Notes: generated by a model from the letters alone, not told the origin. A stretch of DNA of 64,000 nt from JAJPKK01 sp963824905 (GCA_963824905.1 CAWGRH010000023.1:173761-237760); one strand, 5' to 3'; positions 27,843 to 37,088 are shown, counted from the stretch's first letter. Translations and numbers: made by a program.

Positions 27843-30800
27843 CTACTTCGCCGGGACGAGATGCACCGCCTCGAGCGTGCGTTTGATGCCCTTGTCGCGC
27901 TCCATCGCGGCGAAGGTCGCCGACATGTGCTCGATCCGGCCGTCCCACAGCTCGACCTCGACAAGAGAGTTGGCGCCGGCGAGCGAATGGGTCGATTTGG
28001 TCTGCGTACGCTCTGGCGTGAGCAGGTTGAGGCAGCCGCCGCGGTCGACTGATTTGCCGGGCTCGCCCATCGGATCGTAGACGGCGGAGGACTCGTAGCC
28101 GTGGCAGACGCCGCGCGCGAGGCGTTGCGTCGGCAACGCCGCGCAGAGCACCGCGCCGCGGTCGTTGTAGATCTTGACGAGGTCGTGCTTCTTGATGCCG
28201 CGCGCGGCGGCGTCCTCAGCGTTGAGGCGCAAGACCCAGTAGTAGTAGCCGTTCACGTTGACGCGATGGTCGGCGATGTTGAGAAGGAACGAGGCCTTGC
28301 CGTCGCCCTGGGTGTGGAACGAGTACTTGGAATGCGGCGTGAGAAGCTGGAGCGGATAGCGCTCGAACATCGCGCCCGAATGCGGCCCCTCCCATGACGG
28401 CTCGTATTTCACGATCGGCGGCCGCTCCGGATCGTCGAAGCGCTTGAGGCTGTTGCACTCGAATTCGAGCTTGCCCGACTGGGTCTGCAATCCGCTGCGG
28501 AATTCCGTCGCATAGTCGGACGGCAGCGGCTGCGCCTCCGGCACGTCCTTCTTGCGGTTCTCGAAGAACCAGCGGAACGACACCGGCGCGCGCAGCTTCT
28601 CCTTCTCCGTCGGCACCACGAAATAGCCGCGGCGAATGAATTCCTTCCAGGAGATGTGCTTGGGCAGATCGGAGGCGTCGAACAGGCGCTTGACCCAGTC
28701 GATCTCGTTCATGCCTTCGTTGAAGTAGTTGGCGAGGCCGAGCCGTTTGCATATCTCGGTGAAGATCCAGTAGTCCGACTTCGACTCCCCGAGCGGCGCG
28801 ATCGCCGGCGCCTGGAAGATGATGACGCGGTGATTGAGCTGCTGCTGCCCGTGATGGCCGTAGCCGCCGAGGCCTGCCCATTCCGAAATATCGACGCGCT
28901 CGAAGTTGGTGCAGGCCGGCAGGATCACGTCGGCGAACTTCGCTTCGCCCTCGAACCAGATCGACTGGTTGACGACGAACTCCAGATTCTCCGACTGGTA
29001 CATCCGCACATGGCGGTTGGTGTTGTTCATGGTCGAAAGCATCGACCCGCCGTACTTGTAGAGCATCTTGACCGGCGCGTGGCCCGGCGCCGGATAGGCG
29101 AACTTCGAGAACTGGTGCTCGATCGATTTGCCGACCCAGGCATAGCCTTCCGCCTTTCCGTCGGCGATCGCCTCCGGCATCCAGATTCGCGGGATGCGCT
29201 GGAACGTCGACGAAATGGTCGGCAGCTGCGGCATGCGCTGGTAGAGTTCGACCGGCATCGAGGTGTTTTCGAGATCGCCGGACATGCCGCCGTCGGCATA
29301 GCCGGGGAAATAGAAATTGAAGTCGAGCGGGCAGCCCCATTGCAGATTGCCCATGTTGACGCCGGGCTTGCCCAGCCCCTGCATGGCGACGAGACACACC
29401 ATGACGCGGGCCCACTGGATGCCGGTCTGGTTGCGGCAGGCGCCGCCGTGGCCGTTGCCCCAGCCGCCGGGCGCGAGATAGACGCGCTTGTTTCCCCACT
29501 CGCGGGCGAGCGCCCGCACGTCCTTTGCCGGAACGCCGGTCTCGGTCTCCTGCCACTCGGGCGTCTTGGCGATCCCGTCCTCCTCGCCGAGGAGATAGGC
29601 CTTCCATTTGTCGAAGCCGACGGTGTGGGTGCGCACGTAGTCCTTGTCGTAGAGGCCTTCCTTGATCCAGACGTAAGCGATCGCCATCGCCATCGCGACC
29701 GAGGTGGTCGGGCGCGGCGCGAACCATTTGCCCGGCAGGAACTGCGCCGATGCGTTGAAATAGGGGTCGACGTGGACGACCTTGATGCCGAGCTTCCCGT
29801 CCTTGAGCCACTGGCGGCGCACCGTGCCTTCCTGCGCGCCGTAAGAGCCGCTGGTGGTCTCCGGATCGGCCGCCCAGAACACGATCATGTCGCAGTTCTG
29901 CAGGCAGTCCTCGACGGTGCCGTAGGTTTCCGACTGGCCGACACGCAGCGTGTAGCCCCAGTGATGCACCGCGCCCCAGTACCAGCCCTCCCAGCTGTCG
30001 GGATTGTGGTGGACCTGGGTGTAGCCCACGGCATTGCGGAAGCGATGCAGCGCCGAGAGGTAGTAGCCGATGTTGCCCCAGGTGTGGTGCGAGCCGTGGG
30101 ACACCGCCATCACGCCGGGGCCGTAGGTGCTCTTGCAGCGCTTGATCTCGGCGGCGACGAGGTCGAGCGCCTCCTCCCACGAGATGCGCACGTAGCCCGA
30201 CTTGCCGCGGTTTTGCGGATTGCGCGCCCCGTCCGGATTGAAGTCGACCCGCTTCATCGGATGAAGCAGGCGATCCGGCGAATAGACGATGGACTTCGCG
30301 TTCTGCCCGTGCGGCGCGAGCGTCGTCTTGCGCGGCGGGGTGAACTTCATTCCCCGCGCCGAAATGGTCCACGGCTGCGGGTCGCTGTCGTCGAAATCGA
30401 TCGGCGTCATGCGCACGATCCGGCCGTCCTTGACGTGGACGAACACCGGGCCGCCATTGGTCATGTTGCAGTAGCGCATGGTGCCGTCGGCGAGCTTGGT
30501 GCCGAACTGCCAGCCCGAGGTCATCGTCGCCATCATGGTCTGGGCCCACCAGTTGGTGAGGTCCTCGGGGCCATCGACGGTGAGATTGAAGTCCTTCTGC
30601 GCGTTGATCTGGTCGAGCCAGTTGATCGGCGGAGTGAGCAGCGACGCCCCGATCGCCGCGTTCTTGAAGGCGAGCGTGATGTCGGGCTTGGCATGGCGGC
30701 CGGCGCGGGAGGTGACCTTGCCGCCGCGCACCTCGAACCAGCGCCCCACCTCCTCGTCGCGGGCGATGATCTGCGCCACGAGATTTCGCTCGGCGAGCCG

Positions 30801-30890
30801 TGCCCTGAACTTGGCATGGCGCCGTGCATACTTCATCGCCTGGGCAAAGCCCCAAAGGACGGCGGAGAATTTCGTCGTCGCGAGCGACAT
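27843..30890 (-). CDS. Molybdopterin oxidoreductase, transhydroxylase-like large subunit with SCP2-like N-terminal domain
   Basis: 1015-residue DMSO-reductase-family enzyme. Residues 1-130 look like an added SCP2-like domain (GGKVTSRAGRHAKPDITLAF, then a leucine-rich pocket region). From about 140 the protein follows, as recalled, the pyrogallol-phloroglucinol transhydroxylase large subunit: GGPVFVHVKDGRIVRMTPID, RGMKFTPPRKTTLAPHG, SHHTWGNIGYY, HHNPDSWEGW, NLEFVVNQSIWFEGE, VDRGGCLNLLTPER. The block Asp298-Ser299-Trp300 corresponds to the Mo-binding serine region and His268/269 and Tyr276 to active-site residues. There is no N-terminal iron-sulfur cysteine cluster and no Tat signal, so it is cytosolic. 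Substrate unknown. Confidence 0.88.
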   Translation of the reverse strand: MSLATTKFSAVLWGFAQAMKYARRHAKFRARLAERNLVAQIIARDEEVGRWFEVRGGKVTSRAGRHAKPDITLAFKNAAIGASLLTPPINWLDQINAQKDFNLTVDGPEDLTNWWAQTMMATMTSGWQFGTKLADGTMRYCNMTNGGPVFVHVKDGRIVRMTPIDFDDSDPQPWTISARGMKFTPPRKTTLAPHGQNAKSIVYSPDRLLHPMKRVDFNPDGARNPQNRGKSGYVRISWEEALDLVAAEIKRCKSTYGPGVMAVSHGSHHTWGNIGYYLSALHRFRNAVGYTQVHHNPDSWEGWYWGAVHHWGYTLRVGQSETYGTVEDCLQNCDMIVFWAADPETTSGSYGAQEGTVRRQWLKDGKLGIKVVHVDPYFNASAQFLPGKWFAPRPTTSVAMAMAIAYVWIKEGLYDKDYVRTHTVGFDKWKAYLLGEEDGIAKTPEWQETETGVPAKDVRALAREWGNKRVYLAPGGWGNGHGGACRNQTGIQWARVMVCLVAMQGLGKPGVNMGNLQWGCPLDFNFYFPGYADGGMSGDLENTSMPVELYQRMPQLPTISSTFQRIPRIWMPEAIADGKAEGYAWVGKSIEHQFSKFAYPAPGHAPVKMLYKYGGSMLSTMNNTNRHVRMYQSENLEFVVNQSIWFEGEAKFADVILPACTNFERVDISEWAGLGGYGHHGQQQLNHRVIIFQAPAIAPLGESKSDYWIFTEICKRLGLANYFNEGMNEIDWVKRLFDASDLPKHISWKEFIRRGYFVVPTEKEKLRAPVSFRWFFENRKKDVPEAQPLPSDYATEFRSGLQTQSGKLEFECNSLKRFDDPERPPIVKYEPSWEGPHSGAMFERYPLQLLTPHSKYSFHTQGDGKASFLLNIADHRVNVNGYYYWVLRLNAEDAAARGIKKHDLVKIYNDRGAVLCAALPTQRLARGVCHGYESSAVYDPMGEPGKSVDRGGCLNLLTPERTQTKSTHSLAGANSLVEVELWDGRIEHMSATFAAMERDKGIKRTLEAVHLVPAK

Positions 30891-30914
30891 CGCGTTCCTC
30901 CCTGTGCCGAAAAC

Positions 30915-31742
30915 CTACGAGCGCGCCAGTTTGACCCGCGCCGGGCTCGACTTGATGCTCGATATGCCGATCATGGCTTGCTCGATCTCGCGGGCACCCG
31001 CCACGGTGAGCGGCGTGAGGCGCGCGATCAGGCGTTCGTCGGCACGAGGCTCCGGCAGCACGAAGCTGAGGCTGCCCAGGATCGCACGCTCGGCGCCGAA
31101 GATCGGTGCAGCGATCCCGACGCGGCCGGAGTCTATTTCAGACCGACTGACCATTACGCCCGCGCGGCGCATCACGGCAAGATGGCCGCGAAATGCCGGC
31201 AAGGTCGCGCCGAGGCCGGCTTCGCCGATTTCGGGGCCGTGGCGATCGAACAGCGACTTCACCGTGCGTGCCGGCAGATGCGCCAGGATGATCTTGGAGG
31301 TGGCGCCGCGGAACAGCGGCATCAGCCGTCCACGCTCATAGCTCACCGGCAATTGCGGACCGCGCCCCACGACCTGGTGCACGCACATCACCCGGTCATG
31401 ATAGAGCCGGCACAGCAGCACGGTCGTGCTCTCCGCGGCATATTGAATGAGGTCCACCATGACGCCGCGGGCCGCGTTGAGCATGGGATCGCAAATCTGG
31501 ATGCGGCGATCCATCTCGATGATCGCGGGGCCGAGCGCATAGCTCGCGCCGCTCACCGGGCTGAGCATCCCCGCACGCGTGAGCTGCTTGAAATAGCGAT
31601 AGGCGGTAGGGGCCGAAACCTGCAGAACCGTTGCCGCCGCCTCGACGGTCCATTCCGGCGTCTCGACAGTGAAGAGCTCCAGAACCGCCAGCATGCGGTC
31701 CCCGCTCGATCGAGCGGCGCGATCTGCCCTTGAATGGGTCAT
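30915..31742 (-). CDS. IclR family transcriptional regulator
   Basis: 275-residue IclR-type regulator. The start at 31742 is preceded by GGGAGAGG. The N-terminal winged helix (RMLAVLELFTVETPEWTVEA to YRYFKQLTRAGML) is followed by the IclR effector domain (LIQYAAESTTVLLCRLYHDR, GSLSFVLPEP). It is 24 bp upstream of the transhydroxylase-like large subunit on the same strand, so it is likely co-transcribed and controls that operon and itself. IclR proteins commonly control aromatic catabolism and respond to small acids. Confidence 0.9.
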   Translation of the reverse strand: MTHSRADRAARSSGDRMLAVLELFTVETPEWTVEAAATVLQVSAPTAYRYFKQLTRAGMLSPVSGASYALGPAIIEMDRRIQICDPMLNAARGVMVDLIQYAAESTTVLLCRLYHDRVMCVHQVVGRGPQLPVSYERGRLMPLFRGATSKIILAHLPARTVKSLFDRHGPEIGEAGLGATLPAFRGHLAVMRRAGVMVSRSEIDSGRVGIAAPIFGAERAILGSLSFVLPEPRADERLIARLTPLTVAGAREIEQAMIGISSIKSSPARVKLARS

Positions 31743-31818
31743 GCCTCTCCCTGCACCGCCATAAGTCGTCAAGCGATAGCCCGATTATGATAATGGAGAT
31801 GCCTGACTAATCAAGAAA

Positions 31819-31833
31819 TATCGTATTGCGATA
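31819..31833. promoter_or_regulatory. Candidate operator upstream of the iclR gene
   Basis: Dyad TATCG (31819-31823), 5-nt spacer, CGATA (31829-31833) lies in the 195-bp divergent gap between iclR and the binding protein at 31938. It is shorter than a full IclR palindrome, so it is only a candidate. Confidence 0.3.
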
Positions 31834-31937
31834 ATTTCGATCATTGACCCCATCTGGGCAATGTGCCGACCGCCGGCTAAAAGGCTGCACGCATCGCGAC
31901 GACTCGCGTTTCCCATCACCGCCACGAAGGACAAGAC

Positions 31938-32867
31938 TTGATCGCGCAAAGTGACACGAAGATTCGCGTCGGCGGCTACCAGGGCGAAGCATCCGTGCAC
32001 ACGCAGGCGCTCCGCGCCTTCGCCGCGCAGGTGGAGCGCGAGCTACCCGACTGGCGCGTCGAGGTGACCGCAAATGTCGCGGATCTCGGCCACAAGGCGG
32101 CCGACTGCCTCGCGATGGTCGCCGACGGCCGGCTCGAGCTCTGCTACTTCAACTCGAGCTATCTCGCCGAGCGCGTGCCTTCCCTCGCACTGTTCGACAT
32201 TCCCTTCGTGCTCACCGCACGCGAGGACGTCTACCGCAAGCTCGACGGCGCGCTCGGCCGTACCCTCGCGGCCGATGTCGCCGCGGCGACGCCCTATCGC
32301 CTTCTCGACTTCTGGGACAACGGCTTCCGCCACATCTCCAACCGGGCGCATCCGATCCGCACCCCGCGGGATTGCGCCGGGCTAAAGCTGCGCATCGTCA
32401 CGAGCCCGCTGCACAGGCAGGTGTTCGCCGCGCTCGGCTTCGAGCCGGTCGTGGTCGACGTCAAGGACCTCGTCGCCGCGGTGACCGGCCACACCGTGGA
32501 TGCCCAGGAAAATCCGCTGACCAATCTCGTCAACTTCGATCTTCACCGCACCCATCGTCACGTCAGCCTGACCTCGCATTTCTTCGGCGTCGCGCTGGTG
32601 CTTGCGAACCGCGCCTGGTTCGACGGTCTCGATCGTGGAACGCGGGAGGTGCTCATTGCGGCCATCCGGCAGGCGACGGCGCGCCAGCGCACCCTTGCCG
32701 AGGCCGAGGACGCGCGCTGCCTCGCTTTGCTCGAGAAGGACGGTGTCGCCGTGGTTTCGGCCGCCGCGATCGACGGCGAGGCGTTCCGCGCCGCAGTCGC
32801 ACCGATCGCCGCGCGCGAGCTCGCGCGCTTGCCGGAACCGCTGCGCGCGGCGCTCACCGGCCGCTAG
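31938..32867 (+). CDS. DctP-like TRAP solute-binding protein without a signal peptide
   Basis: 309-residue protein with the TRAP DctP fold: KIRVGGYQGEASVHTQALRA at the N-terminus, then SLALFDIPFVLTAREDVYRK, RNRAHPIRTPRD-like RISNRAH region and VDAQENPLTNLVNFDLHRTH. A stop at 31878 in frame and no ATG before 31938 leave TTG as the best start, so there is no leader peptide, unlike normal periplasmic members. No DctQ or DctM genes are adjacent. It may be a cytosolic ligand sensor or a truncated gene. Divergent from the IclR regulator. Confidence 0.75.
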   Translation: MIAQSDTKIRVGGYQGEASVHTQALRAFAAQVERELPDWRVEVTANVADLGHKAADCLAMVADGRLELCYFNSSYLAERVPSLALFDIPFVLTAREDVYRKLDGALGRTLAADVAAATPYRLLDFWDNGFRHISNRAHPIRTPRDCAGLKLRIVTSPLHRQVFAALGFEPVVVDVKDLVAAVTGHTVDAQENPLTNLVNFDLHRTHRHVSLTSHFFGVALVLANRAWFDGLDRGTREVLIAAIRQATARQRTLAEAEDARCLALLEKDGVAVVSAAAIDGEAFRAAVAPIAARELARLPEPLRAALTGR

Positions 32868-33657
32868 GCGGCGGCTCGTTGGTCTCTCCCAGCCACTTCG
32901 CGCGGACCTTCGCGATGGTGCCCTCGAGCTCGAGCTGGTCGAGCCAGATGTTGATGAAGTTGAGGAGGGTCTGGTCGCCCCGGTTGAGCAGCATCGCCAC
33001 ATAGACCGGATTGAAGACCTGGTACCTCGCCATGGCGTGGAGCTTCGGATTCTGCCGCTCTAGGTAGATGGCGGCGGTCGAATCGGAGACCTGCGCGTCG
33101 ACCTTGGCGGCAAGAAGATCGGCGGTGGCGAGCTCGTTGCTGGCGTATCCGACCGCGGCCGCCTGCTTGAACATGGTGTTGGCGAAGCGGTCGTTGAGAC
33201 CGCCCTGGTTGTAGGCGATCCGGATGCCCGGGCGGTCGAGGTCGGAGAGCGAAGCAAAACGCGCGCGGTCGGCGCTGCGGATCACCATCAGCTTGCCGTA
33301 GCGCATATAGGGCCGCGAAAAGGTCGCGACCCGCGCCCGGTCGTAGGTGCGCCCCATGCCCGACATGGCGACGTCGAACTTGTCGGCGGCGAGGTCGGAC
33401 AGCATCGAGCCGAAGTTCATCTTGACGTATTCGATCCGCACGCCGAGCGCCGGCCCGAGCGTCTCGAGCAGGTCGATGTCGATCCCTTCGAGCCGCCCCT
33501 CGGCATTGCGCATGCTGAAGACGGGCGTATCCATGGTGGTACCGACTCGAAGCACCCCGCCGGCGAGAATTTTTTGTAGACGGTCGGGAGCCTGCGCGCA
33601 GGCCTGCGTCACCATGCAGACGACTGCGAGCACTGCGGCGAGGAAGCGGTATGTCAT
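32854..33657 (-). CDS. Polar amino acid ABC transporter substrate-binding protein
   Basis: 267-residue SBP_bac_3 family periplasmic protein with a Sec signal (MTYRFLAAVLAVVCMVTQAC, cleavage near AQA). The body has the usual motifs: GVLRVGTTMDTPVFSMRNAE, GIDIDLLETLGPALGVRIEY, and a C-terminal SDLAADKFDVAMSGMGRTYD. A cysteine next to the cleavage site could make it a lipoprotein, but the lipobox is weak. It overlaps the end of the divergent-convergent 31938 gene by 14 bp. No permease genes are near; the ligand is unknown. Confidence 0.88.
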   Translation of the reverse strand: MTYRFLAAVLAVVCMVTQACAQAPDRLQKILAGGVLRVGTTMDTPVFSMRNAEGRLEGIDIDLLETLGPALGVRIEYVKMNFGSMLSDLAADKFDVAMSGMGRTYDRARVATFSRPYMRYGKLMVIRSADRARFASLSDLDRPGIRIAYNQGGLNDRFANTMFKQAAAVGYASNELATADLLAAKVDAQVSDSTAAIYLERQNPKLHAMARYQVFNPVYVAMLLNRGDQTLLNFINIWLDQLELEGTIAKVRAKWLGETNEPPPSGR

Positions 33658-33964
33658 TGCAGTTCCGTACGATCAGGCGGTTGGGGGCCGGGCAGGATGG
33701 GCGGGGCATCAGCGAGGGTCAATGAACCGCGAAAGCATACTAGCCCACCAAACAGGCAGCATCGCAAGGCGCGTCGGAACGTCACAAAGGGGTCTCCCCT
33801 CTTTCGCAAGGCGGGACTAGTGGTATCATTTCTCTTCGACCTGTTTTTCATGCAAATGCCGAGCGGCCGGGGTGAAGACGTGCGCCGTCGGGGGTATTAG
33901 ATTGACCAGAGGATTGCGGGCCGCGGGCCGATACCGTGAGCGACCGCCGACCGAGAGGGTAGAC
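33658..33964. other. Divergent intergenic region
   Basis: About 307 bp between the divergent SBP gene and the Sel1/TPR gene. It should hold both promoters. No operator or RNA family was recognised. Confidence 0.4.
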
Positions 33965-35080
33965 ATGGCTGGTGAGACCCCTTGGCGGGCCGGCACCTCC
34001 GCACCGATCCCGGCGCGGGCGGTGCGATCCGGCGTGTCCAGGGCTAGACGCATGCTGACCGGAGCGAACTGCCGCAGGTGGGTGCTCGTGATGGCCCTGC
34101 CCTTCATGCTCCTGATCGCGGCTGCGACTGCGCCGGCACGGGCCGACGACAACGCCGACGTGCAGATGGCCGACCGCTATCAGCGGGCTGCCGAGCGGGG
34201 CGATCCCGCCGCGCAAATGTACATGGGGGCGATCCTGTCGGCGGGCATCGGGCGCCCGCAGTCCGATCGCGATGCGTTCCTGTGGTTTTCTCGCGCTGCC
34301 GACGCCGGGAATTCGCAGGCCCAGCTCATCCTGAGCGGCCTCTATGCCATCGGCCGCGGGGTCCAGAAGAGCAACGTCGATGCCTACAAGTGGGCGCTCA
34401 TCGCCTCCTCGGGAGGCAACTCGGCGGAGGATCGAAACGGCGCCCAGCAGCTGATGGCGCAGCTCGCGAGGCGCATGAAAGACAGCGAGGTTGCGACTGC
34501 AAAGTCGCAGGCCGACCGCTGGAAACCCGACACTTCCCCGCAGCGGCTCGCCTCGGCCCGCGAGAGCGCCCCGCCGCCGCCACCTCCGGACCGCAAGTCC
34601 GTCGCCCCGGCGGACGCACGTGTGATCACGCCGGATCGCGCCATCGACCTCTACAACACCGCGCAGCAGCTGACGAGATCCGGCAATTTCGCCGAAGCGA
34701 TCAACAAGCTCGACGACGTCATCCGGTTCAACCCGGCCGATCCGGAAGCCCTGAACAACCGGTGCTGGGCGCGCGCCATCGTCGGCGACCTCAACAATGC
34801 GTTGCGGGACTGCAACCAGGCGCTTGCCATACGTCCACGCTACGCCGATGCGCTCGACAGCCGCGGCTTCGTGAACTTGAAGCTCGGACGCCCCGACAAC
34901 GCCATCGAAGACTATGATGCCGCGCTCTCGGTCGAACCGAAACGGGCGTCGTCTCTCTACGGCCGCGGCCTCGCCAGGACGCGCAGGGGCGACACCGCGG
35001 CCGGAAACAGCGACATCGGGGCGGCAAAGTCGCTGCAGGCGGGAATCGCCGACGAATTCTCGCGCTACGGAATTCGCTGA
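33965..35080 (+). CDS. Sel1/TPR repeat protein
   Basis: About 371 residues from ATG 33965, preceded by GAGGG; alternative in-frame ATGs lie at 33872 and 34052, and the last gives MLTGANCRRWVLVMALPFML, a good signal anchor. After the hydrophobic segment (ending PARADDNADVQ) come two Sel1-type repeats (ERGDPAAQMYMGAILSAGIG, AGNSQAQLILSGLYAIGRGV), a proline-rich linker (ESAPPPPPPDRKS) and three tetratricopeptide repeats (FAEAINKLDDVIRFNPADPE and following). It is probably a periplasmic scaffold. It is followed 32 bp later by the ABC permease operon on the same strand. Confidence 0.8.
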   Translation: MAGETPWRAGTSAPIPARAVRSGVSRARRMLTGANCRRWVLVMALPFMLLIAAATAPARADDNADVQMADRYQRAAERGDPAAQMYMGAILSAGIGRPQSDRDAFLWFSRAADAGNSQAQLILSGLYAIGRGVQKSNVDAYKWALIASSGGNSAEDRNGAQQLMAQLARRMKDSEVATAKSQADRWKPDTSPQRLASARESAPPPPPPDRKSVAPADARVITPDRAIDLYNTAQQLTRSGNFAEAINKLDDVIRFNPADPEALNNRCWARAIVGDLNNALRDCNQALAIRPRYADALDSRGFVNLKLGRPDNAIEDYDAALSVEPKRASSLYGRGLARTRRGDTAAGNSDIGAAKSLQAGIADEFSRYGIR

Positions 35081-35112
35081 TGGTCGGCACTACGCACTTC
35101 GGGCTGTCTTAA

Positions 35113-36351
35113 ATGAAGCTGCTCATCGAGATCGCCTGGACCCATGTCACCACCCGCATCCGGCAAACGCTGGTCGGCATTCTCGGCGTCGCCATGGGGG
35201 TCGGCTTTACCATCATGATCGCCGGCCTCATGGAGGGCGGCCAGCGCGACTTTATCCGCCAGCTCGTCGATACCCTGCCGCACGTGACGGTGAGCGATGA
35301 GCGCCGTACCGCGTCGGCCCAGCCGGCAGAGCGTGAATACGCCGCCGTGCAGGTGACCAACATGCCCTCCGCGGAGCGGCGCACCGGCATCAAGAACCCC
35401 AACGCGGTCGTCGCCTCGATCGAGTCCTGGCTGCCTGGCGCGGTGTCGCCGTCCCAGCAGACCACGGCGCTGGCGCATTTTTCCGGCGGCCATGTCGGCA
35501 TCACCGTGACCGGGATCGATCCGCGGCGCGAGGTCAAGGTCTCCAAGCTCGCGAACCAGATGCAGCAGGGCCAGATCAATGACCTGTTCCGGGCGTCGAA
35601 CGCCGTCATCATCGGCGAGGCGCTGGCGCACAAGATCGGCGCCCAGATGCGAAGCGCGATCACCATTTCGGCCGGAGAGAGCCATGTGATCACGGCGACC
35701 GTGGTCGGCATCTTCCGCTCCGGCGTCCACCAGATCGACGAGAGCCAAGTCTACGCGTTGCTGCGGACCGCGCAGGTGCTGTCCGGGCAGGCAGGCGGCG
35801 TGAACCAGCTCCGCTTGCGGCTCGACGATGCCATCGCCGCAGACGACATCGCGGCCCAGGTCGAAAGGCAGACCGGCTACAAATCGGTGTCGTGGCAGGA
35901 GGCCAACGCCAACCTGCTCTCCGCGTTCACGGTTCGCATGCTCATCATGCTGATCGTGATGGCGGCGATGCTGTTTTCCTCGTGCTTTGCGACCTACAAC
36001 ATCATCTCGACCATCACTCACGAGAAGCGGCACGACATCGCCATCATGAAGTCGCTCGGCATGAAGGAATCGTTCGTGAGTGGCATCTTCATCGTCGAGG
36101 CGGCGATGATGGGCGCGGTCGGCGTCCTCGGGGGCTGGGTGATCGGCTACCTGCTGTGCATCAGCCTTTCCCAGATCACGTTCTTCAATCCGTTGAGCGG
36201 CGAGACCATCCACGTTCCGATCTTCTGGACGATGAAGCACTACCTCGCGGCCGGGTTGTTCTCGCTCGTCGCCTGTGCGGCGGCCGCATTCTTCCCGGCG
36301 CGCAAGGCCACGCGGGTCCATCCGGTCGAGATCATCAGGGGCGCGGCATGA
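35113..36351 (+). CDS. ABC transporter permease (MacB/LolC-like)
   Basis: 412-residue permease with one N-terminal transmembrane helix (IRQTLVGILGVAMGVGFTIM), a large periplasmic MacB_PCD domain, and three C-terminal helices of the FtsX family (MLIMLIVMAAMLFSSCFATY, IFIVEAAMMGAVGVLGGWVI, AAGLFSLVACAAAAFFPARK). The FtsX-type signature AFFPARKATRVHPVEIIRG closes it. The topology is that of MacB, LolC/E and FtsX families, which move substrates from the inner membrane. Its stop overlaps the ATPase start (ATGA), so expression is coupled. Confidence 0.9.
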   Translation: MKLLIEIAWTHVTTRIRQTLVGILGVAMGVGFTIMIAGLMEGGQRDFIRQLVDTLPHVTVSDERRTASAQPAEREYAAVQVTNMPSAERRTGIKNPNAVVASIESWLPGAVSPSQQTTALAHFSGGHVGITVTGIDPRREVKVSKLANQMQQGQINDLFRASNAVIIGEALAHKIGAQMRSAITISAGESHVITATVVGIFRSGVHQIDESQVYALLRTAQVLSGQAGGVNQLRLRLDDAIAADDIAAQVERQTGYKSVSWQEANANLLSAFTVRMLIMLIVMAAMLFSSCFATYNIISTITHEKRHDIAIMKSLGMKESFVSGIFIVEAAMMGAVGVLGGWVIGYLLCISLSQITFFNPLSGETIHVPIFWTMKHYLAAGLFSLVACAAAAFFPARKATRVHPVEIIRGAA

Positions 36352-37088
36352 CGACCGTCATCCAAACCGTCGGGCTCGTCCGCCGCGTCCAGGGGACCAT
36401 ATCGCATACGCTGGTCAACGGGATCGACCTGTCGGTGGGCGCGGGCGAATTCCTCGCCATTACCGGCCCGTCAGGATCGGGGAAATCCTCCCTGCTCTAT
36501 CTGCTCGGCCTCCTCGATGGCGCGACGGAAGGGGAGATATTCATGGACGGTCAGGCGACGTCCAGCCTCTCCGAGGCGGAAAAAGCCGACCTGCGCCTCA
36601 AGACCTGCGGCTTCGTCTTCCAGTTCCATTTTCTCCTGCCGGAGTTCACCGCGCTCGAGAACGTGCTGCTCCCGATGCGCACTCTCGGCCGCCTGTCGAA
36701 TGCCGACATGCGCACCAAGGCATTGGCGCTGCTCGGCTCGCTCGGCCTCTCCGAGCAGACCCAAAAGCGGCCGAACCAGCTCTCCGGCGGCCAGCGCCAG
36801 CGCGTTGCGATCGCCCGCGCGCTCGCCAACGATCCAAAAATCATCGTTGCCGACGAGCCGACCGGCAACCTCGATACCGCCTCGACCGAGCAGGTGTTCG
36901 CCATCCTGCGCGAGATCGCGGGCCAGGGCCGCACGGTCATCGTGGTCACCCACGATGCCGGCCTCGCCGCGCGCGCCGACCGGCGCATCCAGATCGTCGA
37001 CGGCAAGATCGCGCAGGAGACCTGGCTGACGAAACCGGATCCGGCGACGGAGGCGGGGAAGGAGCTTCACGCCGTCGAGCCTTCATGA
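36348..37088 (+). CDS. ABC transporter ATP-binding protein (MacB/LolD-like)
   Basis: 246-residue ATPase of the LolD/MacB group. Walker A is GPSGSGKSS, the Q-loop is FQFHFLLPEFTALENV, the signature is LSGGQRQRVAIARAL and Walker B is IIVADEPTGNLD. ATG 36348 overlaps the permease stop. It pairs with that permease and with the adaptor at 37231 to form a MacAB-type or LolCDE-like exporter; the presence of an HlyD adaptor favours an efflux/export function. The last codons form the first copy of a short tandem repeat (see 37082). Confidence 0.93.
   Translation: MTTVIQTVGLVRRVQGTISHTLVNGIDLSVGAGEFLAITGPSGSGKSSLLYLLGLLDGATEGEIFMDGQATSSLSEAEKADLRLKTCGFVFQFHFLLPEFTALENVLLPMRTLGRLSNADMRTKALALLGSLGLSEQTQKRPNQLSGGQRQRVAIARALANDPKIIVADEPTGNLDTASTEQVFAILREIAGQGRTVIVVTHDAGLAARADRRIQIVDGKIAQETWLTKPDPATEAGKELHAVEPS

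Noticed and set aside
28656..31733. Very long plus-strand open frame across the transhydroxylase and iclR genes
   Set aside because: It is the complement of well-recognised minus-strand genes, with Arg/His/Ala/Gly-rich translation and no conserved motif.
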